NCBI GenBank assembly: GCA_013396525.1
Contig: VWYX01000119.1
Span: 1,044,601 to 1,108,600, forward strand
From: Chaetorhynchus papuensis
Taxonomy: Eukaryota > Chordata > Aves > Passeriformes > Rhipiduridae
Reading direction: 5' to 3'
DNA length: 64,000 nt
The position numbers and the translations under genes are program-made. Position 1 is the first letter of the stretch; every line of letters starts with the position of its first letter. Under the pieces are notes generated by a model. It was not told the DNA's origin, made no database searches, and saw only the letters and a list, made by a program, of their open reading frames with translations. Positions 1 to 12,479 of this stretch are shown piece after piece.

Positions 1-2870
1 TAAGAGAGTCTAAGCATCATTGGAAAGTGCTAGGCTAAAGCTAAAAAAAGGTAATTTAAAAGAAATATCATCGCTTGGAGAAAAAAAAAAAATACACAGA
101 CTGACCACATCAATGATCCAGCCATCTGTAACACACCTTCTCCAACATGGATGAGACAAGCACAAAAACACCTTGAGATCCTGGACTATGAAAAAATCAC
201 CATCCATAATTCCACTGTCTAAAGCAACAAGCTTGTGAAAAGTGTGCCGTGGACATAGCAAAATACCTTTTAAGAGTTTGAACAACAGAATACAGAGCTC
301 TCAAACTGAGTGACTTGAACAGTGGGTGGAAAACACAGTCACTCACAGATGTCCTGAAGGATGGTATTGGCACAGTTGTTTTACAATCAGGGGGCCAAAA
401 CTAGAAACCAGAGACCTCTCCACTTCTCTGCAGGTGTTATTTAAAAAAAACAAAACCAAAAAAAACCCACCAAAAAAACCCCCAAAACCCTTGCACCCAA
501 CCACTCATCTAGGAAAGGCAGCTGTGCACACAGTGAGGGCACCAGAAGGTTCACGCGCTCCCTGCAGCCCATGTTAACTGAAACAAACCACAAAACTGCT
601 GTCGCTTCTCAAGGGGCCTGGCAAACCTCATTTTACCACAGACATATGGAGCTTATTTTTCAGCTTCAGATGTACAATTTGCAAACTGAATGCAAACTTC
701 AGAAAAAACTCAATTGTTGCAGATACACTCTAAAGAATTAGAAATATGCTGTGGAGAACAGACAAGAGCTTCATACCAATCAGATAAAAAAAACCCAAAA
801 CAACAGCTGCAAGTCAGATTCCATGAGAACTCTGATTTTGAAAGCTACTGCTAAGGTACAACCCTGTAGACTCTTGGCCCTATTTTCAGATCAAAGAAAT
901 AATCTCGTAATCTGAAAAGAAACAAAAAATATATTTGAAGACATGAAGATGGTTAACTCTGAGATACCATGGTATCGTAAAACCATGAATGAAGCATTTT
1001 TGGAGATTAAGCATTCTAAGAAGGGCAGAGTTACCAGGATGAAGATGGTCAGGTTTGTTGCATTCAACAAGTAAAGCAAAAGAGCAATTTACTGATCGTG
1101 CTCTTTTTGTTGGTTTTGTTCTGGCATAGTGTCCACATCCCTAGACCCAAATCCTGTCTCTTCTTCAGTCTTCCTAAGCAGCTGCTTCCACTCTGAGAGT
1201 CTGAAGTCAATGGTAGGCAGTGTGAGGTGGGCAGGATGCACCCTCTGGGCTCAGTTCAGCTGCCTCTCCAGACACACACGGAGCACATGCAGATACACAC
1301 ACTGGCCTTTCATAAATCTCCTCCAAGCCTGTTAGGTTTTCCAAAATGTTGTAAATCCCAGAGTCTTCAAAGGAAACCTCTTCAAATACTCCTTTTTCAT
1401 CAGCAGCAAAATTTACTTTCTATTCTATTTTATCTTCCCTCATCCTGAGAAGAGTTTGTGCTGAAGTATGTCTCCTGGAAAGCACCTGATGAGAACAGCA
1501 AGCCTGAAGCACACCAGCAGCAAGAAGGTCAGCCCAAACTGCTGTACCTCAGCACAGTTCCTTCCAGCCAAAACCACCCTAGAGAGTAAAATGTCCAACC
1601 TGCTTGCAAAAAACATTTCTCTTTACAAGTAGTTGCAATGCAAAATAGAGTGCCATAGGGGGAGGAAACTTTTTACAAAAAAAAAAAAGATTGACTACTG
1701 GAATTTATTTAGGTCGACACCAGTGGGACTTTCTCAGAAGGAAGGAAACTTTTTGTGAGCTAAATGTTTACCTCCTTTGTGGGAGCAGCAAATTAGGTGT
1801 TTACTCCTTCAAGCAGTAACAGAAGCCAATACACCTGTTCCTTCCAGATTGTCCCTGCTTTTTTTGGCATGCTATACCCTGAAAATGGCTCCGGTGATCT
1901 GCCATGGGAGGGCCAGGAGGTTTGATAAAATAGGTTGAAGCATTTCTTTCTCAAGTACTAAAAAAACCCAAAGCAGTTAATGGCTGTGCTAGCTAAGAGA
2001 ATATAATGCTTCTTGCTGCATTGTATTAATTCTGGTATCAATCCCACAGAATATTGAAAATAGACTAAAATAAAAACTGATGAAATGTGGGTAAAAACAA
2101 TCATGTCACATATATTTATGAAAAAGCCATCAATCCCATGTGGTCATGCTTTTCCTCATGGGGTAAGGGATAGGATCAGAGAGATGTTACCCATGGCCTG
2201 TGAACCACCCAGCCCCAGTTCCCACCCCTGCGGAGGACAGGGTGACAGGAAGGGCATCCAAAATCCCACCCCTGATCTGCCAAGTGCAACCTTGTGCACT
2301 CTCCCCACAAAAAAAAACAGCAAGGAAGGACTGAGGGGTGGGGACAGTGTAACTGTGAAACCCCACTTTGAGCATCTGCATTTCTCTGGTGGCACCTTGC
2401 ATCAGCTGTCACCAAGTCACCACAGACTGGCAGGTGACATTCTGTGTATTTATGTATATGGAAAGTCCCAGCTGGATTCAACAATTTTGCCAACAAAAGT
2501 GATAAAAAAAGAGCAGAGAACATTAAACCTGAGGGTTTAGTTCACAGTCCTGTGAAAAAAAATCATTGTTTTTCTCAGTATCTGTCCGAAAATGCCTTCA
2601 GTGTCAGAAACGGTGCTGGGTTATGCAGGCAACCCAGCTCAGCCCTGGCCAACAAATCTGCAGAGTAAAGACACAGATTTAGAAATATAAAGGGCTTATG
2701 CAAAGGAGCCAGACTGAAAGGTGGATTGAAATTCCCTTTTGACCCAACAGTCATCACACGCCTTCTAATCCCTTTGGAGCGTCAAGTGCCTCAGCCCTGG
2801 GAGGTGGAAAATGGTAGCTCATCCTCTGGGCACACTGGCACCCAATGGAGGTACAGAACTGGCCCTGCCA
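1..2870. other. Intergenic, no gene recognised
   Basis: AT-rich noncoding sequence with an A/C-rich tract at 430-492. A 151-codon ATG frame at 2085-2540 overlaps antisense frames of similar length and shows no domain, so it is treated as chance. Confidence 0.7.
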
Positions 2871-2874
2871 CAGC

Positions 2875-3070
2875 CAACACCCTGCGCACAGAAACAGCTT
2901 ATACCAGCAGAAAAAGTTGTTTTGCTGGTAGGAATTAAACCACTTTGCTGAACAGATTACATTATAACAACAAAAAGGCCTTTTGATGGTAGGACTGAAC
3001 TCACAGTAGGGATTTTGCTGTTGTAATTATACTATTGCCATGCCAGCAAAACTCTTTAGGCATAGACCAA
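2875..3070. mobile_element. Possible ancient MITE/hAT-like relic
   Basis: It contains a local inverted repeat, ACCAGCA and TGCTGGT (2912-2938), and then diverged copies of 'tataccagcaaaa / ttttgctggtata'-like words through 'gccatgccagcaaaactctt'. The style matches short non-autonomous DNA transposons of sauropsids. I cannot define terminal inverted repeats or target duplications, so the assignment is tentative. Confidence 0.3.
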
Positions 3071-3074
3071 CTCC

Positions 3075-6000
3075 CTGCATTTTTATCTTTTCAGTTTACA
3101 AGGTTACACAGAGGCAGAAGTTATGAAACGGGTTGGCACTGGCATGGGGAGCTGTCTTAGCCCCTAGAAAGCAATCCATCTTGCAATGGAGAAGGTTCCC
3201 TGGAGCAATTTCCCAAAGGAACTACAGTGAAACACCAGCTCCAGAGGTGTGCAAGGGAACTGGAAACTGTGGTCCAAGAGGTGTGCAGATGTGCTCATCT
3301 TGTAAATATTTTTTTTTATGAAGACTTAAGTTGGTTTTTTTTTTTTAGAGTTCCTATTTTGAAATGTTTGCACCTACTGTGTTAATAAATCTGTGGGGGG
3401 TGGTGGGGGATATTAACTGTAGAGAAGAGATTCCACAGTGATGAAATTGTGTGCATATGCAGATCAAATCAAATTGTAATCCTTTGGGAAAATCTGACGT
3501 TTAAGTGCTCCCTGTTCTGGATGTGCCAATTCAATAGCATACATGCTTCTCATATATAATGTAACGCTAGAATAAGAAACTTAAGACACATTTAAAGAGG
3601 AAAAAAAAGGGTGGAGCTCCTTGGCAACAGCTCTAATCCCTTTGAAGGCTCTGGCATCTGCTGAGTCAGGCACTCCCTCTCTACGCTGTAGTTTACAGTC
3701 AGCCACTGAGTCACAGCAAGTGCCTGACTTCCCTGTTGGAACTACACTGTCATGAACTACAGTTGCATATTTTTAGGGATTGGATACTTTTATTTAATCT
3801 CTGTGTTTTTGTTGTTGTTGCTCAATTATAAATAAATAAATACTGGATAAATAAATTAAAAGGAAACAAAAACAAATGAGTTCTGAGCTCTCAGCTCTGA
3901 GTACAGCTGCAAGAGACTTGTTCTCATAAATGCTGTCCTTGAGCCACAAAACACACTTCATTCTTCATGAAGTCCTTGGAGCTGGAGAAGCATTTTGCAT
4001 ACCAGTCATGGGATCCCCACATGAAGCATCTGGAGGCAGGATTGCATTAGCAGAGCTCTCTGCCCTGCTGGAAAGACCTTGCTCCCCAGCAGCAGACTAA
4101 TTAGCCAGGGTGGAGCCCATTCTGATACGAATCCGTGCTAGCCTGGATGTCTTTCTACAGCGCTTCCCAGTGCCACACAGACACGGGGATGTGGCCTGGA
4201 GCCAGTCACCAATCCTGCCTTATTTCCTCATCCAAAAATTGAAGATGCAGTCTGCCTGCCAGCAGAAACTCCCATTGTGCAACTGAGTTTGCTGATATTT
4301 GCAAAGCATTTAAAGGTGTGTCTTAATGGAAAAAAGTGTGTCCGAACTGCAGGTAGGTCACAGGAGTAAACCTGTTCCTGATTTTAGCAGACAAAACAGT
4401 AGTGAGCAGCATTTCACATGCACAGAGTTGAGTTAGGATTCCTCTTTAATCAAGTTAAGTCAGGTTTCATTCCTACCCCTGCCAATTATTTAAATCCCAT
4501 CTACCCACAAAAGCCTCCAACCCTGCTGTGGTGGAGCTGTTGACTCACGTTGTCTCTCAAGCAGGGGGTTACAATGATGACCTGTAGTTGTCACTGGCGT
4601 GGATAGGGAGTAGCTCCACAGGAATGTGTCAATGTGTCCTCTGGCACATCCCTGTGCTGCCATGGCACATGCCAAGCCCACAGAGAGATCCCAGAGAAGT
4701 TTCCTGGGAAGAATTAATGTAGTGGGTCAGGCAGGAACTGCTCCAGCCATCAGAGGACGTGCCGCTAGAAACCTCAGGAGAGCATGATGCAGGTAAAGCC
4801 ACTGAAGCACCTGGGTTACCCAAGAGGTATCACGATGCCCCTTAGGCTTGTCCAGTGCAAGGGGATTAGCTCTAGGCAATTTTGCATCAAAATATGCTCT
4901 GCATTAACCCAAGCCAGGCAACTGAAACCACGACCCTGTCTCTCTGCTTTGTGAGAACATTAGAGGGGAAATGCTGAGAAAATGCAATGTGACTGTTCAT
5001 GGAAGAATGATTTCTATCTTTTCTTCAAAATGTTTCTTGAGTTTAATAGAAGCATCAACAAACTTAGCTATTAAAATCCCCTTTGCTCATCAGCAGTGTT
5101 TCTATCTCTAGGCAGAACTTGATATCTGCTTAACAGTGCAGAGCAAATTTATAGGACAGCTTAAGGTAGGAAATAATGAATTCCACTTCAGCAACTGATA
5201 GCACATAATTGTGTGTAGCTACAGTTTGTCACACTGAAATGCATGATAGTATGGAAGCTCTGGGGCTCAGTTCTTATTTGCCTCTTATTGTTTAAAGAAA
5301 TAGAAATTTAGAAATATTAAAAAAAGAAAACTAGTTCCATTAATTAAGTCACTTCCAGTTCAGTGAGATTCTCCATTACTTTTTAAAACGTATTCTTAAC
5401 CTGTATTTCTTAAAACGTGATTTTGTGTGCTTCTTTCCCAATTTTCTCCCACATTCTTTCTGTATTTTTTCTTTTATTTCCATGTACATTACATCCATTT
5501 CTTTCATCACATTATTATCTACAACTTTTCAACAGTTCTTCAGCTTTGGAAACGTTGCAGAATGTCAAAAGAAAATGAAAAATATGTATGTTTAAAGAAC
5601 CTCTAAACTTTAAACTTGCATGTAATGCCTTTTCATTATAGAAAAGCTTAAAGGAAAAGAGTGGAATTTATAAAAGTTAATATTTTTATCACCAGTTTTA
5701 TATTTAAATATTAATCCTTTAAATATTAAAAAGCCCAGCATTTCATTTAAGGTTTGGAGTATAAAACAACATATTTTTATTTTAAAACAAATCTGAAGAA
5801 AAGCATTGAACTTAGTCTGAAAACAGTGATGTTTATTGCTGAAGGCATGGAAATTAAAAGCAGTCATGTTTACTGAGGAGCTGACTGTAAGGGGGCAAGG
5901 TCATAATTTACACGTAATTACTGGTTTGCACTATCGTTTAACCACTACTGAGATGAATATGTTCTTCTCCCTTCCCTCTTCCTGTGCAGAAGGAGTGTTC

Positions 6001-7340
6001 AGCACACTTCTTATGCATTAGATGTTCTTGTGCAAATCACTGCTTTCTGTGGTTTGTGATTCAATAGCAAACACTGCTGTCACAAGCAAGGTCTGCATCT
6101 AGAGATAGCTCTGTATTTTTTGATAATATTTTCAGTTAGTAAGAATGTGCCATCAGCACATAATTACAGACATGCATGCTCTGACAAACAAACATGAAAA
6201 TATGGTTGACTACAGTAAACCAGGAATACTTTAAATATGGGGTGTGTCTGCCTTTGTACAGTATGTACAGTCACACCAGACTCCTTTGCGTCAATTCGCA
6301 CAGAAAATATCCAGCCAAGTATTCTGGGTGAGCCTATAAACAATATTGTTCCCCAAGGCTGAGAAATAACATGCCTCTTGGATAACTTTTGAAGAATTTG
6401 AGTCATGATTTTCAGAACTAGCGGAGGTTTTTCTTTCTTTGTTAGTGCCCATTTTGAAAATGCAGGGTGTCCAGGAAGAGGTGAGCATCCCCACTCTGGG
6501 AACCAGTCCTCAGCTGAGGAAGACGTCGGGTGCCAAGAAACAGAGGGGCTCAAACTTCACATTAGAAGTTTGGCCTTTATACCAAAGCTACTTTAAAAAT
6601 AGCAAGATTTTGTTTCAGCATTTGACGGTGGCATACCAGACACTCCAACTAGAATAAAGCCATAGGTACTGGTATCAGGTGTTGTGCGCCCAGGGGAGAG
6701 TCACTGCCAGCCACCTATTCAGTGGCAGCTCTTCCTGCCACAGCCATAGCTCGCCTTAACCATGATGGGCTGTGGACATTTATTTCAGTGTATGACCCAC
6801 AGTGCTGCAACTAGTTTGAAAAATAATGACAGAATGTTTGCTGCCTCACTGGTATCTTCAACCTTTGTTCCAAACTCTTGCTTTCAAGGAAAGTGCGAGG
6901 TTTGAAATGGACATGGGTTCTTGGGACTGTACCCGCTCCTCCTTGGCAGTCTGTGTGCTAGTCCTGAAATGATACACAGAGCCTGAGCTTCACATTCAAA
7001 GCCACCTACACCTCAAAATTCAGGGGAAGGTAGTGTGCCTGGGCTACTCAATCTTCTTGCCTCAACAGTCAACATTTTAATCACTCCTCCAACTTGCATT
7101 TGCACAGAATTTCTAGAGACGGGATGAGTTCCAAGCTGGGATGAAATAAATTCCCAATTTCTCCACAAGACAGAACACTATTCTCTCCCCGGCTCTGAGA
7201 AGCTGATTGTGGGTGAGCTGGTGCAACCCTCCCATTCTTCTCCAGCTGCCTGTGCCAAGGGCAGAGTACTGTGGGGGGTATTCACACAGTGCACTCCAGA
7301 GCATCTCCCTGCACGCAGGCTGGAGAGATAGGAGGGTGGG
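3075..7340. other. Intergenic, no gene recognised
   Basis: Apart from the AP-1/MAF-type pair near 3.66-3.71 kb and a short AATAAATAAATA stretch near 3829-3842, I see no gene, RNA or clear repeat. A G-rich run (gtggggggtggtggggg) lies near 3393. Confidence 0.7.
3659..3713. promoter_or_regulatory. Pair of AP-1/MAF-type sites
   Basis: TGAGTCA occurs exactly at 3662-3668 and 3707-3713. The first sits in TGCTGAGTCAGGC, close to a MAF recognition element, and the second is followed by CAGCA. AGTCAGGCACT at 3665-3675 recurs inverted as AGTGCCTGACT at about 3719-3729. This suggests a small enhancer, but only the motifs are seen. Confidence 0.35.
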
Positions 7341-7346
7341 TGGCTA

Positions 7347-7900
7347 TTCATAGAATCATAGAGTTATTGAGGTTGTAAAGGACCTCTAAGATCCTCGAGT
7401 CTAACAGTTAACCCAGCACTGCCAAGCCCTCCATTAAAACATGTCCCTAAGCACTACAGCTGCATCTCTTTCAAATACCTCCAACACTTCCCTGGGCAGT
7501 TTGTTCCAATGCTTGGCAACCCTTTCAGTGAAGACATTTCTCCAAATATCCAATTGGGTGCTCCTGTTGTTCAGCTTGAGGGCCTATCGCTTTTTACCTG
7601 ACAGAAGATGTCAACCCCCACCTCACTACCATCTCCTCTCAGGCAGTTGTAGAGAGAAATAAGGCCCGCCCCGAGCCTCCTTTTCTCCAGCTTAAACACC
7701 ACCAGATGCCTCAGCTACTCCTCACAGGACTTGTGCTCCAGGCCCTTCACCAGCTCCACTGCCCTTCCCTGGACTTGCTCCAGCACTTCAGTGTCTGAGT
7801 AGGTCCCCTTGTCATAGAAGGCGATCAGGTTGGTCCAGCAGGACCTGCCTTTCATTAACGCATGCGGCTGGGCCAGATCCCCTGGCTGTCCAGATCCCTG
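7347..7900 (-). mobile_element. CR1 LINE, 3' part, minus orientation
   Basis: The left edge, tcatagaatcataga, is the reverse complement of the CR1 terminal repeat (ATTCTATG units). It is followed by the familiar reverse-strand CR1 3' region: 'aggttgtaaaggacctctaag', 'cctgggcagtttgttcc', 'ctcacaggacttgtgctccagg' and 'ttccctggacttgctccagca'. The body runs about 550 bp and is 5'-truncated, as CR1 copies usually are. Divergence looks moderate and the 3' end is intact. No coding capacity remains. Confidence 0.9.
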
Positions 7901-8584
7901 ATGCTGGAAAGTCATAAGGAAAATCTTGTGCAACCTTAATTCAGCCCTCTTCTAATCTTCAATTACAAAATCACATACTGTATTTTCCTTGGGACCCTGC
8001 CTCATTCAGTTCACGGAATAGCTGGCGTTCATTTAATGAGCAACTATTCAATATTTTATTTTCTTCTCACTCAGTGTGTTGCCCTAGGCATGATTTACTA
8101 GATGTAATTCAAACCTAGCTGTGCAGCCAAAATTATTAATTTTAGTGCAGCTTTTTTTCCTTTGGTACTCATCCTCACAGCACTCCTGAGTGCTACACAA
8201 ACAGTAAATACTATATTTTCATAATACCACAGTGAGGGTGTTTTCATAATACTCCAGTGTGATTAAATGGGGAGGAGGGGTGGAATTATCCTCTGTGTTT
8301 CACAGGTGCATAGAAAAGGCAGAGAAATGCGGAGGAGACATTACAGTCCAAAGAATCAAAAATTTGTAACACTCTCTTGACAGTTTGAGTCTTGACTTTT
8401 GAAAATTCCTAATATAATTCCAGTCGAGTCAACCTGTATCCATCAGTGCTCAAAGATGGAGAAGACCTTCTAAGCCAGAGACTAGTTCTCTCCTATCACA
8501 GGCAGCTTTTTAATAATCTTATCAAATTGGACTGAATAGGAATTGGGTTTCTTGAATTCCTATTAAAAAGCTGAGAACTCACTC

Positions 8585-8900
8585 CTCTGGTAGTTAGAAA
8601 CCATTTTCTAATTTTCAGCCTAAATTTATTCATAGCCAGATTGCACTCATTTGTTCTTAGGCCAACATTGTCCTTCACCTTAAATAGTTCCTCTCCCTCT
8701 CTGGCATTTGCCTCTGCTGATAAATTTAGAGTGAGCAATCACATCTTTTTCTCTCTCGGCATTTGTCTTGAGGAGCTAAATGAGCTACACTCCCTAAGCT
8801 GCCTCTCTCAAATTAAGCTGCCAGGTCCCCTGTTCATCCTAGGAACTGCTTTCCACACCTGCTCCAGCTCGCACTTTTCTGCTCTGGGCATGGCTGACCA
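8585..8900 (-). mobile_element. Old CR1-like LINE 3' fragment, minus orientation
   Basis: The segment 'cagcctaaatttattcatagccag', 'ttgttcttaggccaacattgtcctt', 'taaatagttcctctccctctctgg' and 'agcaatcacatcttt' follows the 3' region of an ancient CR1 subfamily found across birds and turtles. It then degrades through 'ctgttcatcctaggaactgctttccacacctgctcc'. Related-looking sequence resumes at about 9170-9290 ('gaatttcatctctctcc', 'ctctggatcatctctgcac'), so the copy may extend to 9.3 kb with poorly matching sequence between. Subfamily is not assigned. Confidence 0.65.
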
Positions 8901-9309
8901 GGCTCATAGGCAGCACCAGGCCTGCCTGTATTCACCCAGAGGAGGGTCAAGAGGCAAAAGGGTAACTGCTGGTAACCAAATGAGTTAAAAGTATTTCTCT
9001 ATCTGCCTTGGCAGTGATGTGTCTCAGAATCAACCTGAGATTTCCACAGCTACAGCACATCAGTAGCACCCCAATGACTGAAGTCTGCCATCACATACCA
9101 ACTGTGCTCCTTTTCAGTTTCCAACAGAAACTAACAGCATTGCTTGAAAAATTGCATGTATTTTGTACCACTGAATTTCATCTCTCTCCTCTCCTCCCAG
9201 TCCTCTGGATCATCTCTGCACACCTCTGCTCCAGTCTCCCAGTCCCAGCCTGGGTGGTGATGCCACCCACAAAGGGTCAGTGGCTGACTCCACTGGCAGC
9301 CTAGAGAAT

Positions 9310-12300
9310 GTACACAGCACACACGGCTGTACACAAAGTTGCTTTTTGAATGTATCTGCTTCTGAGATCAATCTTAAAGAACCCACCAGAAAAAAAAGAC
9401 CAAAACAGAGCAACTATTAGAAAACCACACAGATCAGCTATGAAAGCTCGGAACATTAGACATCCTGATTTGACATCTTTTGGAAAACTCCTGTACTCCA
9501 TGGCTGTCAAATGTTGGTCACCTATTTGACATGAAATAAATTATATTTTGATTTCTGAAAAGATTACACTCCATTAAATATAAGACTGCTTCAGTTATGA
9601 CTTATATATGCACCTTTTGGGATTCATGTGTTTTTCTTTAAGGTGTGAATTGATGTATGCAAGGCCATTTGTAGTCATCTTTTTTCAGTCAAACATCTAT
9701 CTTAGAATCACACACTAAAATACCTGGTAAATAATGACCAGACAAATTGAACGCAACTGGAGAAACATAATACAAATTTGACAGCAAAAGAGAATACCTA
9801 GGCAAGAAATCCAAGGAGACTAAAAGCAGGGTAGTAAGCGTGTGACACCATGACTTAGCTGAAATAAATCACTTCCAGTTGCACAGACTGCTTGTTTTGC
9901 TGGCTAAAAAATCTGCATATTTCAAGCAGAATACAGTGAGGAGGAGGATGCTCCCTACCCGCTGCCACCAGTCCACAACCCAAACCTGGGGGAGTAGCCA
10001 CAGCAGGTCATAGTGGAAGTCACTGAGCAGCTGATAACAGAAGACTGACAACCCTGAGACCATGTCAGACTTTGCATCACAATCCTCCCCACAGATAAGA
10101 GTCCTGGACAAGGTGGGGGAGCCAGAGGCATTCAGATTTAGGCCACTTTATGGATGCTCTTGGGAGTATATTGCCTGCAAAATGCTCCATAGAGCATTTT
10201 GCAGGCAATATACTCCCAAGAGCATCCATATATTGCCTGCAAAATGGTGCGACCATGAAAAAATTTCCAAGCCAACAAATTATGGTGATTTCAGGATAAC
10301 TTAGACAACCTCCAAGGTGTAGGAGGGATCAGATTTGAGCTGGAATGATCCAAGGAGGCAGTAAATAAACACTACGACTCTGACCCCAGGAGGGCTCAGC
10401 CCAGATACAAGGAAAAAATTGCCAAACGCCCTCTGGAGAGTCATAACCCAAATTCACGGGGACATAAAACAAGGAAGAGGTAATACATGAAGCTTTCTGT
10501 GAAAAGGGTGCATTGTCACATGTACTTGGGAGGAGAGAGAAGACTTTCCAGCATGCAGGGGAAGCAAAGCAACAGCCAGGAGAGAGGCTTGGGCAGAGCA
10601 GAGGGCAGGTACCAGTGTGTAGGCACTGGGGAGAGATGAGGTGCATGAAGGAGCAATGTTCATGCAGGCACTGCAGGTAGGAGGAGGCAAGACAGGCACT
10701 GGAGCAGGGTACTGGAGAGGGGGAACCCTCTGCTTATGGCTCCTGCACTGCTCCCTGAGACTAGCCCAGTCTTCATTGCCCAGTGGGGTTAATTTCAGTG
10801 CCTTTGCAAATACAAACCGAGCAGATCCGACGAGCTCCTTTAAAGCAGACAGTTCACCTGCACAAAGGCTTGCACCAGCTTCACTAGATCAGGCTTTCTA
10901 AACTGCTGCTTCTGGGCAGACAAGGTCTGCGGAGCTAAGGAGAGAAAACATTTGGTCTAAATGTGTTACTCCAGTGTGTCTGACAGAAGTGTATTTAGTC
11001 TCTTCCCGGTAAATAACACCTATTTTGGGGGCAGAAAAAACTCCAACTCTCTGACAAAGCCACACTTCGTATGCCCCTTATTCTTCCTTGAGAAGTATCT
11101 TCAGCTGTGAATACGTATATATACTCTAACGACAGTCAGCTGTCACGTCTGTAAACATACATTTACCTCCCATTAAGGGTTATTTGCCCCTTTTTGTGAC
11201 CTTTCACCAGCTTTCCATACCCTGGCCATGTGGCACAGATGGTATAATCCTGTCAGGCTAAGGCAGGTGACAGTGCTGCTCAGTGTTTAGTAATCAGTGA
11301 CTGTAATTAGCCAGACTGGACTCAGGCTCAGATAATAGGCAGTCAAACAGCTGCCAGTCATGAGGTTTTTCCTGTGGACTGCAAGAGATGGGAGAGAGGA
11401 TGATATAAAGAGGCCATGCATTTTTCCAGCACACTTTATACAGAACCAGTGATAATGTTACATATGGTGTTTTTCATTAAAAAAAATTCCTTCCAGAGTG
11501 ACCAGTAAAGTGTGTTTCATATCACAAGGAGCTTTTAGTTGGTTTTTAAATCTGATGGGGGTGTCTGGAGAGTGTTTAGCAGCACCGGAGCTTTTTCCTA
11601 TTTGGAGACTGTCTTGTCATGCTTTCCTTACACAGATATGTTCACACACACACAAAATGTGGATGGATGAAGCGCTCCAAGTTCCTGATCCCTAAAGCAA
11701 CTCCTTGAACACAGAAAGTGCTAAGCTGCTACTCGTTTGCATTCAGATATCAGGATTTAGACAAATAAAATTAAACTTAGTTGTAGTGAAAAAAAAGAGA
11801 AAAAAAGAGAAACCATTAAAAAACAGGGAGGGTATTGAAACTACTGACTATAGGAAGTTATCAAAAGAAACTTTTTACTGCTTTTAGTTCTTTTTAGAGA
11901 TCTGAGAGATTGTTCTTATTTCTGATCTTGCATCATGCTACACATTTAGATGATATGTAAGCTGCACACGCTGTATTTAAGAGAAGCAAGCAGTGTGCTG
12001 AACCAACCATATTTTCATGTGAGAGATGATTCACTGTCTCCTGGATGGTAGAAAATTCTCTGTCCTAAGCAGATACACATGCTTACAGTCTGTGAGGGTG
12101 AAAGAGGTTTTATTACCAAAGAGGCAACCAGTCATCTCTAGCAGGGAAAGACTAGCATTCATTGCCTAGGAGGGCTTTTTTTCCTTACTTCAATATTTCT
12201 TTCCTATTTTTAAACATGTGCCTATTATTGCAAAGACACTAATAATAAAATATATTTAATTTTAAAAATGCACACATCACAATTAATCAACTTCTCCTCA

Positions 12301-12479
12301 TCCTTTATTGCATATATTCCAACAGCTTTTCTCCCTCTTCCCCTCCAAAACTGCGCTATTTATCTGTACAGAACAGATACCTTAATCTTTTGGGGGAAAA
12401 GCAGAGAATAATTTCAATTTCCATGCATTTATAAGAAGACATTCTTAAATAGGCCAGTGAAAGAGATATTGCATCTATA
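9310..12479. other. Intergenic, no gene recognised
   Basis: It contains the perfect palindrome at 10149-10246. A stretch at about 11240-11370 has clustered E-boxes (CAGATG, CAGGTG, CAGCTG) and a TAATTAG word, which could be an enhancer but is not distinctive enough to list separately. Confidence 0.7.
10149..10246. repeat. Perfect 39-bp inverted repeat with 4-base loop plus third partial copy
   Basis: The left arm is 10149-10187, the loop 'cata' is 10188-10191 and the right arm is 10192-10230. All 39 positions pair exactly. The sequence directly after, 10229-10246, repeats 10167-10184 (18 bp, tatattgcctgcaaaatg) in direct orientation, 62 bp downstream. The flanks do not extend the palindrome. 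There are no transposon-like ends. The perfect arms argue for a recent origin. Confidence 0.95.

Noticed and set aside
2085..2540. 151-codon ATG ORF
   Set aside because: No domain or homologue recognised. Antisense frames of similar length overlap it, and it is within what chance gives across 64 kb.
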